DNA of 64,000 nucleotides from assembly GCF_947507565.1 (NCBI RefSeq), contig NC_089177.1:1548648-1612647 (forward strand). Reading direction: 5' to 3'. Below, piece after piece: positions 47,111 through 58,829 of the stretch (within the stretch, counting starts at the first letter, position 1; the number at the start of each line of letters is the position of its first letter). The DNA comes from Oscarella lobularis (taxonomy: Eukaryota > Porifera > Homoscleromorpha > Homosclerophorida > Oscarellidae). Below the pieces are notes generated by a model. It was given only the letters and a program-made list of their open reading frames with translations, was not told the origin of the DNA and did not search any database. The translations under genes and the position numbers were made by a program.

Positions 47111-49849
47111 ATGAGATCGTTCCTTCTTTTGCTTCTTGCAGCTTCTTCGGTTGTCTCTGACTTTGAGGAGCCGGCGTTTCCTCTCAACGAGACCGTACAG
47201 GCTGCAATCGCGGCTCTGCACAATGCATCGGCTCCAGAACCCACGGGATTCAACTCGACTACGTACTTGGAGACAATCAAAGGCATAGTTGACTTCTTTA
47301 GACAACATCAAGCTCCAGATGGCAGTATTATTGATCCATACGAAAACAAAGAAATGGGGTAAATCATAAATAACGACCTAAGCTTTTTTCGAGTCTTGTA
47401 TAAAGGCATTCTACTCCTTGCTTTGCAAACGCGGCTTCTACTCTCATTTCAACCGGCTACGTCACTGGGGATTCCGATCTCGTTGAGCAAGCATCTCGCG
47501 CACTGACGCGATCTTTGACAGAACTCGCCACTGCCAATTGCTCTCAGGACCAGTGCAATTTCTTTACGATGCCTTCTCTGTTTGCCTATGCAAATCTAAA
47601 GGATCACGTGGATAAGAAGTTGGTAGGCATGTGGGATAGTCTCTTAACTGCAATTGATCCGAAGAAGACGTACAAACCGGCGTCGAACAACTGGGCTACC
47701 GTTGCTTTGACAGGCGAGGCACGTTGCTGTGTCATCCTTAACAATTTTACTCTATCTCATTTTTAGTACATGCGTTTCAAAATGGGTTTTACAAACAGCA
47801 CCGAGTGGCTTCAGCTCGTACTCAACGATCAGATGAAGCATTTCACAGCAAACGGTTTCTAAAGGATAGAGCTCAGCCGTGCCAAACATATTTTGTATTA
47901 TATCTACAGGGCAATACCAGGATCGTAGCGGCTATGATTCTTATCTCAATCCCATGCCGTACGATCACTATCCACGAAAGTATTTGGCTGTAATGATGGA
48001 AATGGGATACAATCTTAGCTATTCTGATGTTCTTCCAGTAAGTTCTTTACAGCGTTTGGGTAAATTTCACACGAAAGCTACTGCTACAGACGCTCTTGAG
48101 GCGAGGTGCGTGGGTTTCTCTTCTAATGCAGTCACCGTGGGGTGAAATGCCAACAGGGTGAGTGGTTATATTGGTTTAATAAGGAATTAGATTCTGGACA
48201 TTTCAGAGGTCGCAGCTCGCAGCATCAGTGGAATGAAGCAGTGCAGACGGTGACATATGAACTTTTTGCAAGCAAGTTTGCGAAAGATGGTAAACAAAAA
48301 CAACAGGGCGATATTTTAACAGCATCACACCTTGTAGGAGACATGGTCACTGCCGGAGCTTTTAAGCGAGCCGCTCACCTTGCCTTGGGCTCATTGAGAC
48401 GATGGAGGTGAGCCGTTGGGTTTCATTGTCACAACGTCATTTTATGGTATAGAATGCGTAATGGAGCTTTGTACATCGTCAAAAACAGGTTTGATCCGAA
48501 GTTGAGACATGGATACGAGGTGCGTCATGAGAGAGCTCAAATATTATTTATATTTCACTTTTAGAAATATTCGTATTTCTCTAATTATAATTTGGTTCCT
48601 GCCGGCATGTTGGCTACAGCGCTCTTGTATTGCAATGACAGCATTGCGGAAGGCCCTACGCCAGCCGAAGTTGGAGGGTTTGTTTTTGACGTACGTTTGC
48701 AAAAGGTAGGTACGGTGTAATTGAGTTCAAGACTCTCTTTCACGCAGATTCCTGAATTTCACAAAATTTTTGTCAACGTCGGCGGAATGTATCTCGAATA
48801 CGAAACAGAAGCCGACCCTCATTACGATAGCACGGTGAGCTTGTTATCTCACTAAAAAGACCGGTAAACTGTACACAGTTCCTGGCTAGGGCCTAACCCG
48901 CATTCACACTCCTAATGTTCAGCCGCTTATCATGCCGACTTCTGGAAGTGCCGAGCAATCAGGTCCTCTTTCTATATCTCCTATCTGGTACAACGACACG
49001 AACAAGTCTTGGACTTCGCTTTCTCAAGTTGGATATCTACAAGGCATCAAGTATTCCCTAACGGTATCGGTCGTCAGGAAACGAAGCATCAATGATATCA
49101 TATATGACGTTCTGCTCTAGTCAATATCAGCAAGCCAGTCAAAGGCGTCGTTTTCGATTAACTGGATGCTTGGTAATAAATCTGAGTTTCACTACTCTGT
49201 CCTTCGCGAAGACGTTACCGTAACACCGGAGAAAATCGTAGTACGTAAATTTAGGACGCACGTACTTTTAAAAACTTTTGCTTTTTACCATTTTTCTTTA
49301 GACTAGCTTGGTTGCCAACGACCGTCTCATTCCGTATTTCGGCTACGAATTTCCAGCGTTTTCTTTTGATGGTACGCATGGAAAAGCGTCCGTTTTTTTA
49401 AAACAAAAAACTCGTGTTTTTTTCTAAAGGTCAAACTAATTCGTCTATGAAAGTAAGCGGTTCTTCAGTTAGTGTCTTTTGGCCTTCAGATTCGATGCAA
49501 GTGGTGAGTGACTTACTTTGGCTAATCATATGATTTTTATAAAAGGCGGCTTCTAGTTCAATATTACGGATAGCTCTTCTGGAATAAGCATGCAGCCGTC
49601 GTGTAACTTTGCTTCACAGGAAATCGTTAGCACGAGCACTTAGAGGTTTGAATTTTGGTTAAAAGATTCTGTTTCTCTATTTTTAAGGAAAATCGAAACG
49701 GATATTTATTACCAGTTCGCTGCTACATTAGCTTTAGCAGCGGTGTCAAAGCGGAAGAGGAGTATATGAACGAACCTGCGTTCATTAGATACGCTATCTG
49801 TCCTCTGTCGACGTCGTCCGAGGGGTCTGAGGCGTGCACTGCGTTTTAG
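47111..49849 (+). CDS. secreted protein, possible glycan-lyase-like (copy B)
   Basis: Paralogue of the gene at 25088-27804, with the same signal peptide and exon order and very few amino-acid changes (for example E for V-region changes in the last exon and one added residue from a 3-base indel near 49810). Indels between the copies fall in introns (an 11-base insertion near 49087, changes near 49390-49420 and 49535) or keep the frame, so both copies look functional. In this copy the frame after ASQ..IV meets TAG near 49638. This shows that the last intron starts at GTTAG before that point in both genes, giving the C-terminus ENRNGYLLPVRCY to its TAG. Confidence 0.75.
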
Positions 49850-50257
49850 GTAAGCGACAGCTGGAAGCACATCTTTAACTGCGTTGATGCAATCTTTAGG
49901 CATGCCTGTCTCTGTGAAGCTCTCTACTAGTAGGTAAAGTACAAAAACACGACATACTAGCGCTTCATCTCAGTCGTGAATGTGCTAATTAAATTCACCA
50001 GGAATACAGTATGTATTTTTTCGTCCGAGCATAGATGGTCTGAGCATTTGGAAAAATAGAAAATGGAAGGTCTGTGCACGCGTCTACCCGGCTTGTACAG
50101 AAGAGGCTGCAGCGTTGGTAGAGTCATACAAGACGTATATCTTTTGCGATGCTTTTTTTTAACGTAAGTACCTAATACAATGATTAAGTAGCCATTCATT
50201 GTGTCTATGTACTGCATCGCTCATCAAACCTAATTTATTGTGTACATAATCTCAATA

Positions 50258-50330
50258 GCCCGTATGTAGTAGGGTAAACGGCTTTTCGAGAAAAAACGAC
50301 GAAAAGCCGTTTACTCTACAACATACGGGC
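50258..50330 (+). repeat. 31-bp inverted repeat, 29 of 31 matched (copy B hairpin)
   Basis: Paralogue of the perfect hairpin at 28216-28288. The 5' arm and loop are identical; the 3' arm has two substitutions (actctacaac for accctactac), one of them tolerated by G-U pairing. Confidence 0.9.
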
Positions 50331-50775
50331 TTTCGACGTTCGAACTGGTCACATGGATACGATAAGACGTCACATCTATTCCGGAAACTGTCCTAAGACG
50401 CCGCTTTGTAAACTAAATTCCACACAACCTTTATTTTCCTCTTCGTCGTTTACTAGCGGCTGACGGGTTGCAAAAAACATATATGCCGTTTCCGTACGAA
50501 TTAAATTCTACTTGCGCACACTATAGCAAATACTGTTAAATACTGGTTAAAATTTTTGCTCGCACGCGAGATAGTGTCACTGTGAGTTGCATACGCATAT
50601 GCATAATAAAACCTTCGAGCCAACGCGCCCTTGGAAGTACACAATCGTTCACAATGCCTTCCGTTTCTTCTTTGAAAATTATCATCCCTATGTACTCGCC
50701 GTCACGCCACACTGTGTCAGACGCCAGACACGTGCGACGTAATGAACAGGACCGTCAAGTTCGCAATTTTTCGCT

Positions 50776-51330
50776 ATGGGTACGTGTTTATCGTCTTTAT
50801 CAAGAAAAGCTTCTGGTAAACTCGTGAAAACTAATAAAGTGATGAAATTATTGCAATTACCAGGTTTGTACCAAAGGAAAGCTTCTCGCACCCTGTGTCC
50901 ATTTTCTTCAAAAGGGCATGTTCTGAGACATGCAGAGGTACAACGCAAAGTTGAAAGCTATGATGACGCTTCGACACCGCCCAAATATTCCCCAAGCTTT
51001 CAGCTGGCAGTTTACGACAGCGAATCTACGCGCTCTTATTCCGAACCAACCGACTCGTCTAGTGACGACGCGTTCCTTGGCACACAGTCTACCGAACCTG
51101 AGACGACATGCTGTGAATATGAACGTACCGCAACCTTCATCACAGTCTCACGTGAAGATGACGCCGAGCGATTCGCGTCGCCATAGCGGCGCTGCGGAAA
51201 GCGCTGCAATACTTGACGGTGCACGCCGAACTGTAGCTTTTGATCTCTAATGCGAAAAATTGCCTGGGCGTCGTAGAACAGGTGAAGCCAATACGACACC
51301 ACAAGTTCTTCGCCGAAAAATCAACTGGAA
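50776..51330 (+). pseudogene. AGC kinase remnant (copy 3)
   Basis: Keeps an intact N-terminal frame from MGTCLSSLSRKASGK through the Ser-rich region, then a 2-base loss near 51168 ends the frame at 51184-51186. A deletion of about 1.2 kb relative to 31000-32390 has removed the whole kinase core; the sequence resumes at 51233 in the last kinase exon. If translated it would give a short myristoylated peptide without a kinase. Confidence 0.8.
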
Positions 51331-52172
51331 AAAGGCGGAAGCAAGGACAACATGTAAAAGAAAATTGAAAAAAATCGTTCTGAAATAGTAAGACCATTGA
51401 AAATAGAGATGTATGTGTCAATAATGTCCAACCTTTAGATGTGAAAGAGCGTCGCCAGATCCTCTTCTGACCTACAAATAAGATTATCAGAAATCAGAAA
51501 TTGATTACTTTTGTATTAAGCACACTCTCGTTAGAAAACCAAAGTATATGTAGGTATATCAGACTTAGCGGCAGAATAAGCTAGAGAAAAATGTTTACTT
51601 TTAGAGGTGTTCATTGCATCTCATCAAGATATACCGCACCTAAGAATTGCTGCATGGGTCTGGTATGGTAATATAGAAAAATGATGAAAAGGGTACACTG
51701 CATCTGCTATAATAAAGACCAGGCTTGCAAAGCACAATATGCTGAAGAAGCGAGGTGTAAGTCAACCAAACCAGAAAAGACGTCTCAAAAAATTGCAATT
51801 GACGATAGCAAAACGATTACGAAGAGAAAGCACGGAGCACCGCTATTTCGCTTATCTCCCAATAATTCTGACAACTGTAGGAGAAGCCGAATGGAAATAA
51901 GGCCTGCTGAGTTGGTGGCGTCTTGGTTGTCTCCTGTGACAGTGAGGGACTGTTTGTCTGATCTTACGGCTCTGATTTCACCGTTCTGTGTAGCACAGCA
52001 ACGTCGAGTCGGCTCTGCGTGCAGTACGTTAGACGGGAGCCCAGCAGATTCCTGCCGCGCGCGACCGGTTTCCTTTGGCCGTTGTTCGTCTAGATTGACG
52101 TAGATTAGCGACGTTGTCAGCCACGCCGACCACACCGTCAGAAGTCGACTTTTGCGGCGCGCTGACTCGCCT

Positions 52173-52321
52173 GAGTACCTTAGAAGAGGGCCCAGTAGCC
52201 GAAGTTGTTCCAGCGCGAGATGATGAAGTATAGGCAGACGTTGCAGGAAGCCGATTCCTGGGCCTAACCGTCGGCTTTCTCTCAAATAATTTCTTTGACA
52301 CTGTTCCCGTGATCACGTGAT
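52173..52321. promoter_or_regulatory. conserved intergenic block with E-box palindrome (copy 3)
   Basis: Same block as at 33878-34030, with ATCACGTGAT at 52312-52321. Confidence 0.5.
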
Positions 52322-52655
52322 CTGACGTCATTTCGCGAACTGCTCTCGTGAAACGTGGGAACAGAATAAGCTGAATAACAGCACAGCTAACACCTTCTCT
52401 ATCTTCGTCTATGGAGGAAGTCGTGTCAGATGTGATTCAGCAACGCTATCAAGAACGTGAGAGACAGCTAGCTGCATCTAATAGACTTACTGCAGATGTT
52501 TGACTAACAACTCCTCAATGCACTGGGATTACAAAATAATAAATACAAATAAAAAGTATCAGACAAACTAAATACGTTTAAAAAGTCGAGCTTATCGAAC
52601 AAAACACGGTAATGAATAATTAATTGTACCTAACAGTCAATCTCAACCTTCTAAA

Positions 52656-55600
52656 CTACTGCTCTGTTTTCAGTTTTTCCAGCACACGTCCGAGCACCTT
52701 AATCTTCAAGCAAGCGTGTATCATTTTTCGTCGAACGAGAAAACCTGTTCCAAACTCATCTTGAAATGCCGAAAGCAATTTCTTCACTGCCGAATTATCC
52801 GACTCTTTACAGTGATCCTCGCTATCCTGAAATTCTAAAGCATCCCACAGTTTTTGGCAATGTTTGTGTTTACCAGCAACGTCAGCAATTGCCATTTCTA
52901 ACCTATTAGCAGCAAATCCGCCACCTGTTGCAATTGCAATTGCAATTGCTTCTTCGTACTTTTCGTACTCTTCGGGAGAAGTCGCCTTTTTTACTTGATT
53001 GTCGTAAGCGACAGTAGCCTTTGTAGAGCCATTGGATAGGAAATAAAAATAAACAAAGCTAGCTGCTAAAATTAGTGCTAAAAAAGCCAGCCACCGATAT
53101 GATATATATATGCCGCTCATTCTTGGAGCCTCCTCCTCTCCAGATCGGTTGGTGTTCATGGAAGCATCGGCCTGAATGATCTGCAAGAAATCGTCGAGAA
53201 AATCAACGTTTGCACCGAATCTTACATTCTGTCCACGCCGGCGTCGAGGAACATCGTTTAGAGATTGATCTACAGAGAATAAAACAAAGATAAATAAACA
53301 GCATGTAAAGCGCATCGCTACACACCATTAGGTAAGCCAAGTCCCACACCTGAGTCTGACCCACCGTTTAAAACGGCGTCAGAAAGATTGTAACCATCTG
53401 AACAAAGTTATACGGTCTAAATTAAAAATTCGACAACAGAAAAGGTTGCAACTCACTTTGCTCTTGGTCATCAGTCAGCCCAAGAAACAAGTCCCTCTCT
53501 TTCTTTCCGTTTTCGCGTTGACAAACCAAGTGAACTATCAGAGAGTCATTTTTTGGACTTTCGGCTTCTTCCTTCAACTTGAGCAGGCATTCCTGCCTGA
53601 ACTCGGTTGAACGATCGCTGTCCAAAATGTGGAAAACTGATTCATCATAAAGGACATGGATCCGTCCATAGACCAGTTTTCTTCCTCGTCTCCGTAAAGA
53701 ACAAAGTCAACCCTTTGATCCGGAGCAGCCCGTCGCGTATCGGTAATATCAACCAGTTCGGTGCTGAAAATAAAACCTTTCTTCTTCTCTCGCTCATGAA
53801 TTTCTTTGTGGCGCTCCTCGCAGCTGCACGAAGCAACGGAAAGCAAACGGAGCCCTTTCAAAGCTCCCGACTTGTACGAAGGCTTACCAAACACACGAGC
53901 TTTAGTCACAAATGTATCAGCAAAATCGACACGACATACGATGCAAAGACTACGGGACTGAAACTCATAAGAATCCCGACGCAAACTCAAGCCAAGTGAC
54001 ATTTTCTTGTAAACTAAAGGCGAATCTGCGTCGCTATCACTGTCAATTATGCCCATAGGCCGGTACGTTTCCTTTGTTATGCCTCTGCCGTAGAAAAAGG
54101 CTGAACGAACCCTCACACAGGTGTTTCCAGGCCGCTCGTGAAACTTCAATTTTTGCTCAACAATAACTGTTTTTTTGAATCTAGTGCCATGAGGCAACAG
54201 CTCAAGTGCGGTTAGTTGTCCGCCTTTTTCCAATGACTGACGAAACATCGACAGGGTCAGTTCGCGATCCCCGTCCAAAGCGCCAGGCGGCACTTTCAAG
54301 ACGGTGCCACTTTTGCGGAGAACCACCTTACCTCCACTTTCACCAATTGTCACAGAATTCGAATCCACCTTTTTCGCTACAACTGCTTGTTCGTTAAGAT
54401 GCAAACTTAAATTACTCTTGCCTTGGGAGTAGTGCGAGGAGATGACTGAAAGTGAAGCAGCTTCGTCAGAGGAGGTCTCTCGGGCTGAACTGCCAATGAC
54501 GGATTCCTCCTCTGTGTGGGGGGGAGGTCTTGAACGTCGAGCGACCGAAGGCTTAGGTCCGGTATCAAGCTTAGGTCCGGTATAAAGCTTCAAGATTCGT
54601 AAAATTCTCCTAACATACTTGTCCCTTTTTTGCGGGTTTGATTCGGCAATGACATTGACCCCTTTGACCAATCTCCGAAGTTTAGTTAGCTCCGACGGTG
54701 TTAGATAGACTTTCCTTTCCTTTTCACGCTTTGCACTGCCTTCTGTTGCCGCCGACGCCGATGATGAATCGGGATCTGTTTGAGAAGTCTGGGAGCTTAG
54801 TGATCCGCGTGACGATTGAGACCTCCGACGCTTCGTTTTAGGACGAGAAGGCTTCGAGGCGTCGGTTGGTGTCAACGATCTAGCCACGGAAGGTTGCACC
54901 TCTTCGGTTGGCTGATAAAACTTTCTATTCAACTCTTCAAGAGCTTCCTTCACTTGGGCTTGGCTTCTCAAATTCTCTTCTTGCGTTTCACTTACAGACG
55001 CCATCAGTTCGGCCATTGCGGCAAGTGACTGGCGCACCAAAGCCACTATCTCATGATCTAGTTATTTGGCGCAATTCACAAATCGTACACAGATCAGAAA
55101 ATCGCAAAGAGATTAGCTTACCGCCGCCAACACCAATACTTGATTCTTGCAAACCACTTGACAAAGCTGTGACAACGGAATAATTTGGTTATATTTGTGT
55201 AAGCAAACTAATGATCACCTTCAGGCAAGAATACGGATTCGGGTGAAATTTCCTCCGTAGGAAAGCCTTCGCCCTCCGGTTGTTTCATTGAAAGCGTTGG
55301 CACGTCTTTCTCTTTAGCTTTGCTTCCTATCAAAGGCAATAACAGTAGAAATTGATGAACAATCCGAAACTCCGAGTCCCCTTCTTATAAAAAACGTAGA
55401 GTTTTCTGCCGAGACAACGCGGTAACGTTCGTACAACCCTGTGGCGAGAGCTCACGCGTGACCTTAATTATGAGCCCTCCCCGGAAGAAACGTGATGACG
55501 TCATGTTTTATTAATAGTCCCGAGAGTGATCGGCTTTGAGTTATTTAACTTATAAACAAATCGCTCAAATAATGGGTAGAGCTAAAGTATAACTCGCCTG

Positions 55601-56402
55601 GAACATCTTTATTTCCATCTAGCAGAGGGGGAAGGGAGCTGCTACTCTGCATCAAATTAGCTCCCGCTTCATCTTCTTTCGCCTGCCCACGAAGGCCTAA
55701 AGAAGAACACAGTAAGACATGCGCTTCTTTCTTACAAGCCCTAACGTGCCAGCACCTGCACTTGACTCTCCTAGCTTAGGGCCATTCTGAGCTGAAAACA
55801 ACAATAAATTATTCCTTGGATAAGCATACCATTTGAATTACCAACAACAGTGATATCCGATTCAGAACTCATTAGATCGCAAAACGCATTGAAATCGCCG
55901 TCTATACGGGGTTGGGACAGCCCTTCACTCAGAGACCGAGCAGCCCACTGAATGTCCTCCGAAAACCGAAACGTAACAGATAACGGGCGCTTTATTAACC
56001 CAGCGCACGTCTTCTTGAATTCGTTCTCTGCTACGTCCACGAGCAGGAAAATAAAGACACACGCTTCGTTCCCAAGTAGATTTTCAACATCTTTGTTAGG
56101 CCATGTTGAAATGAAGTAAGACGTGACGAGAATGAGGACGTGCGTGAAAGTCGTGTCTTTGAGAGCTTCGTCTCGTTTTTCCGCTGAAAATCGCCAATCA
56201 AAAACGTCATAGACGGTCACGTGATGACCCAGTTCTTTGTAAACAATATTGGATCGTTTTCGATCATTTTTGCTGTCTGCAGAGACGAGAAGCACAGACG
56301 CGGACGTCGCATCTAAAGTAAAGCATAAGGGCTCTCTCTAATTAACAGAGTTTTGGCTGGCTCACGCTGATGTGCAGTCGCAGTCTGAGTTTCAGTTGTC
56401 AT
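52656..56402 (-). CDS. TIR-like/ZU5/UPA/membrane protein gene, copy 3 (one frameshift)
   Basis: The ATG at 56402 (MTTETQTATAHQ) joins in phase 1 to the TIR-like exon (56295-55820). Linker exons follow, then a long exon (55046 to about 53440) with helical region, basic region, ZU5 (ESGGKVVLRKSGTVLKVPPG) and UPA-like segment. The final exons include VRFGANVDFLDDFLQ, a membrane helix (WLAFLALILAASFVYFYF) and a C-terminal helical domain (CQKLWDALEFQDSEDHC). This copy reads through both N-terminal sites damaged in copy 1 and has CAG at the site of its stop. A single-base deletion near 53635-53640 breaks the frame late in the UPA-like region (ggaaaactg here, ggagaaactg in copy 1). It is either a young pseudogene, a base error, or a gene making a truncated protein without the membrane part. 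Confidence 0.65.
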
Positions 56403-57094
56403 GCCCCTTCTTCCTGAATATAAAACTTCAAGAGCGTTTGCACCTTTCCAGGGTTCTAGGCAATAACAAAGCTGATTAATTAAATACGATAATAGAAAAA
56501 GAGGCTATTTCTAATAATGTGATTCGATGGCTTCACCCGAGGCTGGACACTCCCCAACTAGGCAGTATAGCTGCTGCCTTAACAACGACGACAAAAAGAT
56601 TATTAAATGTTTTAATTATAACAATTAATTATTTAATTAGTAGTCTATACATAACGAGTCCTAGTAGGTGCATATGCTACCCAGGCCCGAACGACGTCAC
56701 AACGGAGACATAACTGGGAAGATGCTAACTCCTTGCCAAATCTACAGCCTTCTACGCCTCTTCATACACACGGGGCAAGCACGCTCTGTAGATGACGAAG
56801 CGGAACTGCCTCGGAGGGCCGGTCTTCTTTTAGACCCGACTTACCCTAACTCCGATTTTCGCTTCTCTGTGCAGAGAGGGCAGCGCGGTCGGTGCTCGTG
56901 GTCGCTTTCACTTCGATAGATGCCCCGTAGACATGTGACTAGATGTGACGTCACAGAGCCCATTACGTATTACAGAAGTCGTCTAGCTTCGTACGCCAAT
57001 GACGTTCATTAGAAAAAAGCAACGATTCAGGTAAAATCGCTTACTTATAATGAAAAAAACTACTGCAGTACAAACTGACCACGACAATCACGGT

Positions 57095-57300
57095 AATAAA
57101 ATAATTCTTGAGGCCGATCAACGTTATTTCAGCGTCATCAAGGCTGTCAATAAAAGTGTTAACGGAAAGTGGCCGAGAGTATGTAGAGGTTGAAAAGAAG
57201 GCATTGCTCTCCGCCTTTGAAAACCAAAACAAACAAAGAAATGAGATAATCGACTAGGACGATCTATTCCACAGCGGGGATTTTGTTCCCAGAGGAGACC
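57095..57300 (+). pseudogene. AGC kinase remnant (copy 4)
   Basis: Starts within the exon for the kinase lysine region (RYFSVIKAVNKSV, compare HLSVIKAVSKSV in copy 1) and soon loses the frame. It corresponds to 31388-31560 of copy 1 and keeps kinase sequence that copies 2 and 3 lack. Confidence 0.7.
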
Positions 57301-58010
57301 TTCTTGATAATAGATACGACAAATTCTTTTCATTGAGTCAGATGCAAGAAAAAAGAAGCAAGGACGCTGCGACTACCTTTCAGTAGAAGATGACTCTAAT
57401 ACGTAAATGCACAGGCTTTGGCTTACCGTGGCGTTCTTTTAAAAGAAATAGAAAATCGTTCTAAAATAGTAAGAACATTGAGAATAGTGAAAGAGCCTCG
57501 TCAGATCCTCTTTTGGCCTACAAATAAGATTATCAGAAATCAGAAACCGATTACTTTTGTATTAAGCTCACACTCGTTAGTATAGGTATATCAGACTTGA
57601 GCTGCACAAGCAGCGAGAGAAAAAAATGTTCACTAAAAGTAGTAGTGCTCTCTGAATCTCATCGCGATATACAGCTAGGTGACAGGTCCCCGGCCTACCT
57701 AAGAATTGCTGCCCGCGTCTGGTGTGGTAACAGGCAGCCTGAGGGTAACAGGTGTAAGTCAAATAAGTAAAAAAGCAAACTCGACGATAGCAAAACGATT
57801 ACGAAGATAAAGCTAGGAGCTCCGCTACTTTGTTTGGCTTTTATCTCCCGTATTCTGACATCACACGAAACGCGAGCCGTAGATGCCAACGGAGTGAACG
57901 AACTCCAGGAGCAGGCAAATAGAAATAAGGCACACTGAGTTTGCCGCGTCTTGGTCGCCTCCGCTTACGCGCTACCGGTTTAATTTCCTTCGACTCTTTG
58001 CGACTCCGAG

Positions 58011-58180
58011 TCTGAGTACGTTAAGAAGGGGACCCGCTCGCCTCAGTAGCCGAAATAGTTTCAGCGCGAGATGATGAAGTAGGCACACGTTGCTGTTAGG
58101 CCGCTTTCTAATCGCTGGCTTTCCTTCAAATGATTTCTCTGACTCCCGTACAGTAGTGTCTAAGGGATCACATGATCTGA
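58011..58180. promoter_or_regulatory. conserved intergenic block (copy 4, diverged)
   Basis: Same order as the other three copies but more diverged; the palindrome has become ATCACATGAT. Confidence 0.4.
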
Positions 58181-58829
58181 CGTCATAATGCCATTTAGGC
58201 GCGAACCAGAGTATTTGGTCTCGTGAAACGACTATGGGACTTGAGACGTCAGCCGCTAGCCCTGCACACCTATACGAACCCCATGTTCAATGAATTTCAT
58301 GCTGGCGTCTAAGACAGTCCGGTCTGCAAGGCAAGCGGCCCTGTTCAATAGCTGGAGAGACGACCTGGACATGTAATGCCTTTTCTAAAACGGCTGAGAC
58401 ATTGTTTATAGTCAAACGATCATCAGACGGGACCCAAATTGTAGAGACGTACTGTCAGCTCTGTCAGGTTGACGACTCTAACCAGGGAAACTATAGATAT
58501 CTAGTATCCCTCAATAATAGAACAAAGCCCGTTGGCTCCAACTAATTGTATGTAGGGACGCTCCATGGAAACAACAATCGATCGTAAGAGGAATCCTCCT
58601 ACGTCAGGGATTTCCAACATAGATGCAATCAAAGATTCCGCCTTTGTCCGGTGCGCGAACTGCACACTATGCATATGCCTCAGGATTGAAATTTTGCGAG
58701 AAAACCGAAGGACATGCAGAAGCAGAAGCAGCAGACAATGATTACTAAGCGACTAGCAGCAAAAGCGCAACAGCAGGGACGAAATTCAACAAAAGCACTT
58801 CAAGCCAGCAATTGCTTTCAACCTGCAAA
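58181..58829. other. intergenic, no gene recognised
   Basis: End of the repeated unit and 3' flank of the VioB-like gene. No supported coding or RNA feature was found. Confidence 0.5.

Larger units (their letters stand above)
45221..50757. repeat. segmental duplication, block 2 left part
   Basis: Same orientation and order as 23214-28735. It contains an intact second copy of the secreted-protein gene and the imperfect hairpin. At 50757 it is joined directly to sequence equivalent to 30473 of block 1, so 1.74 kb of block 1 is missing here or was inserted there. Confidence 0.92.
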
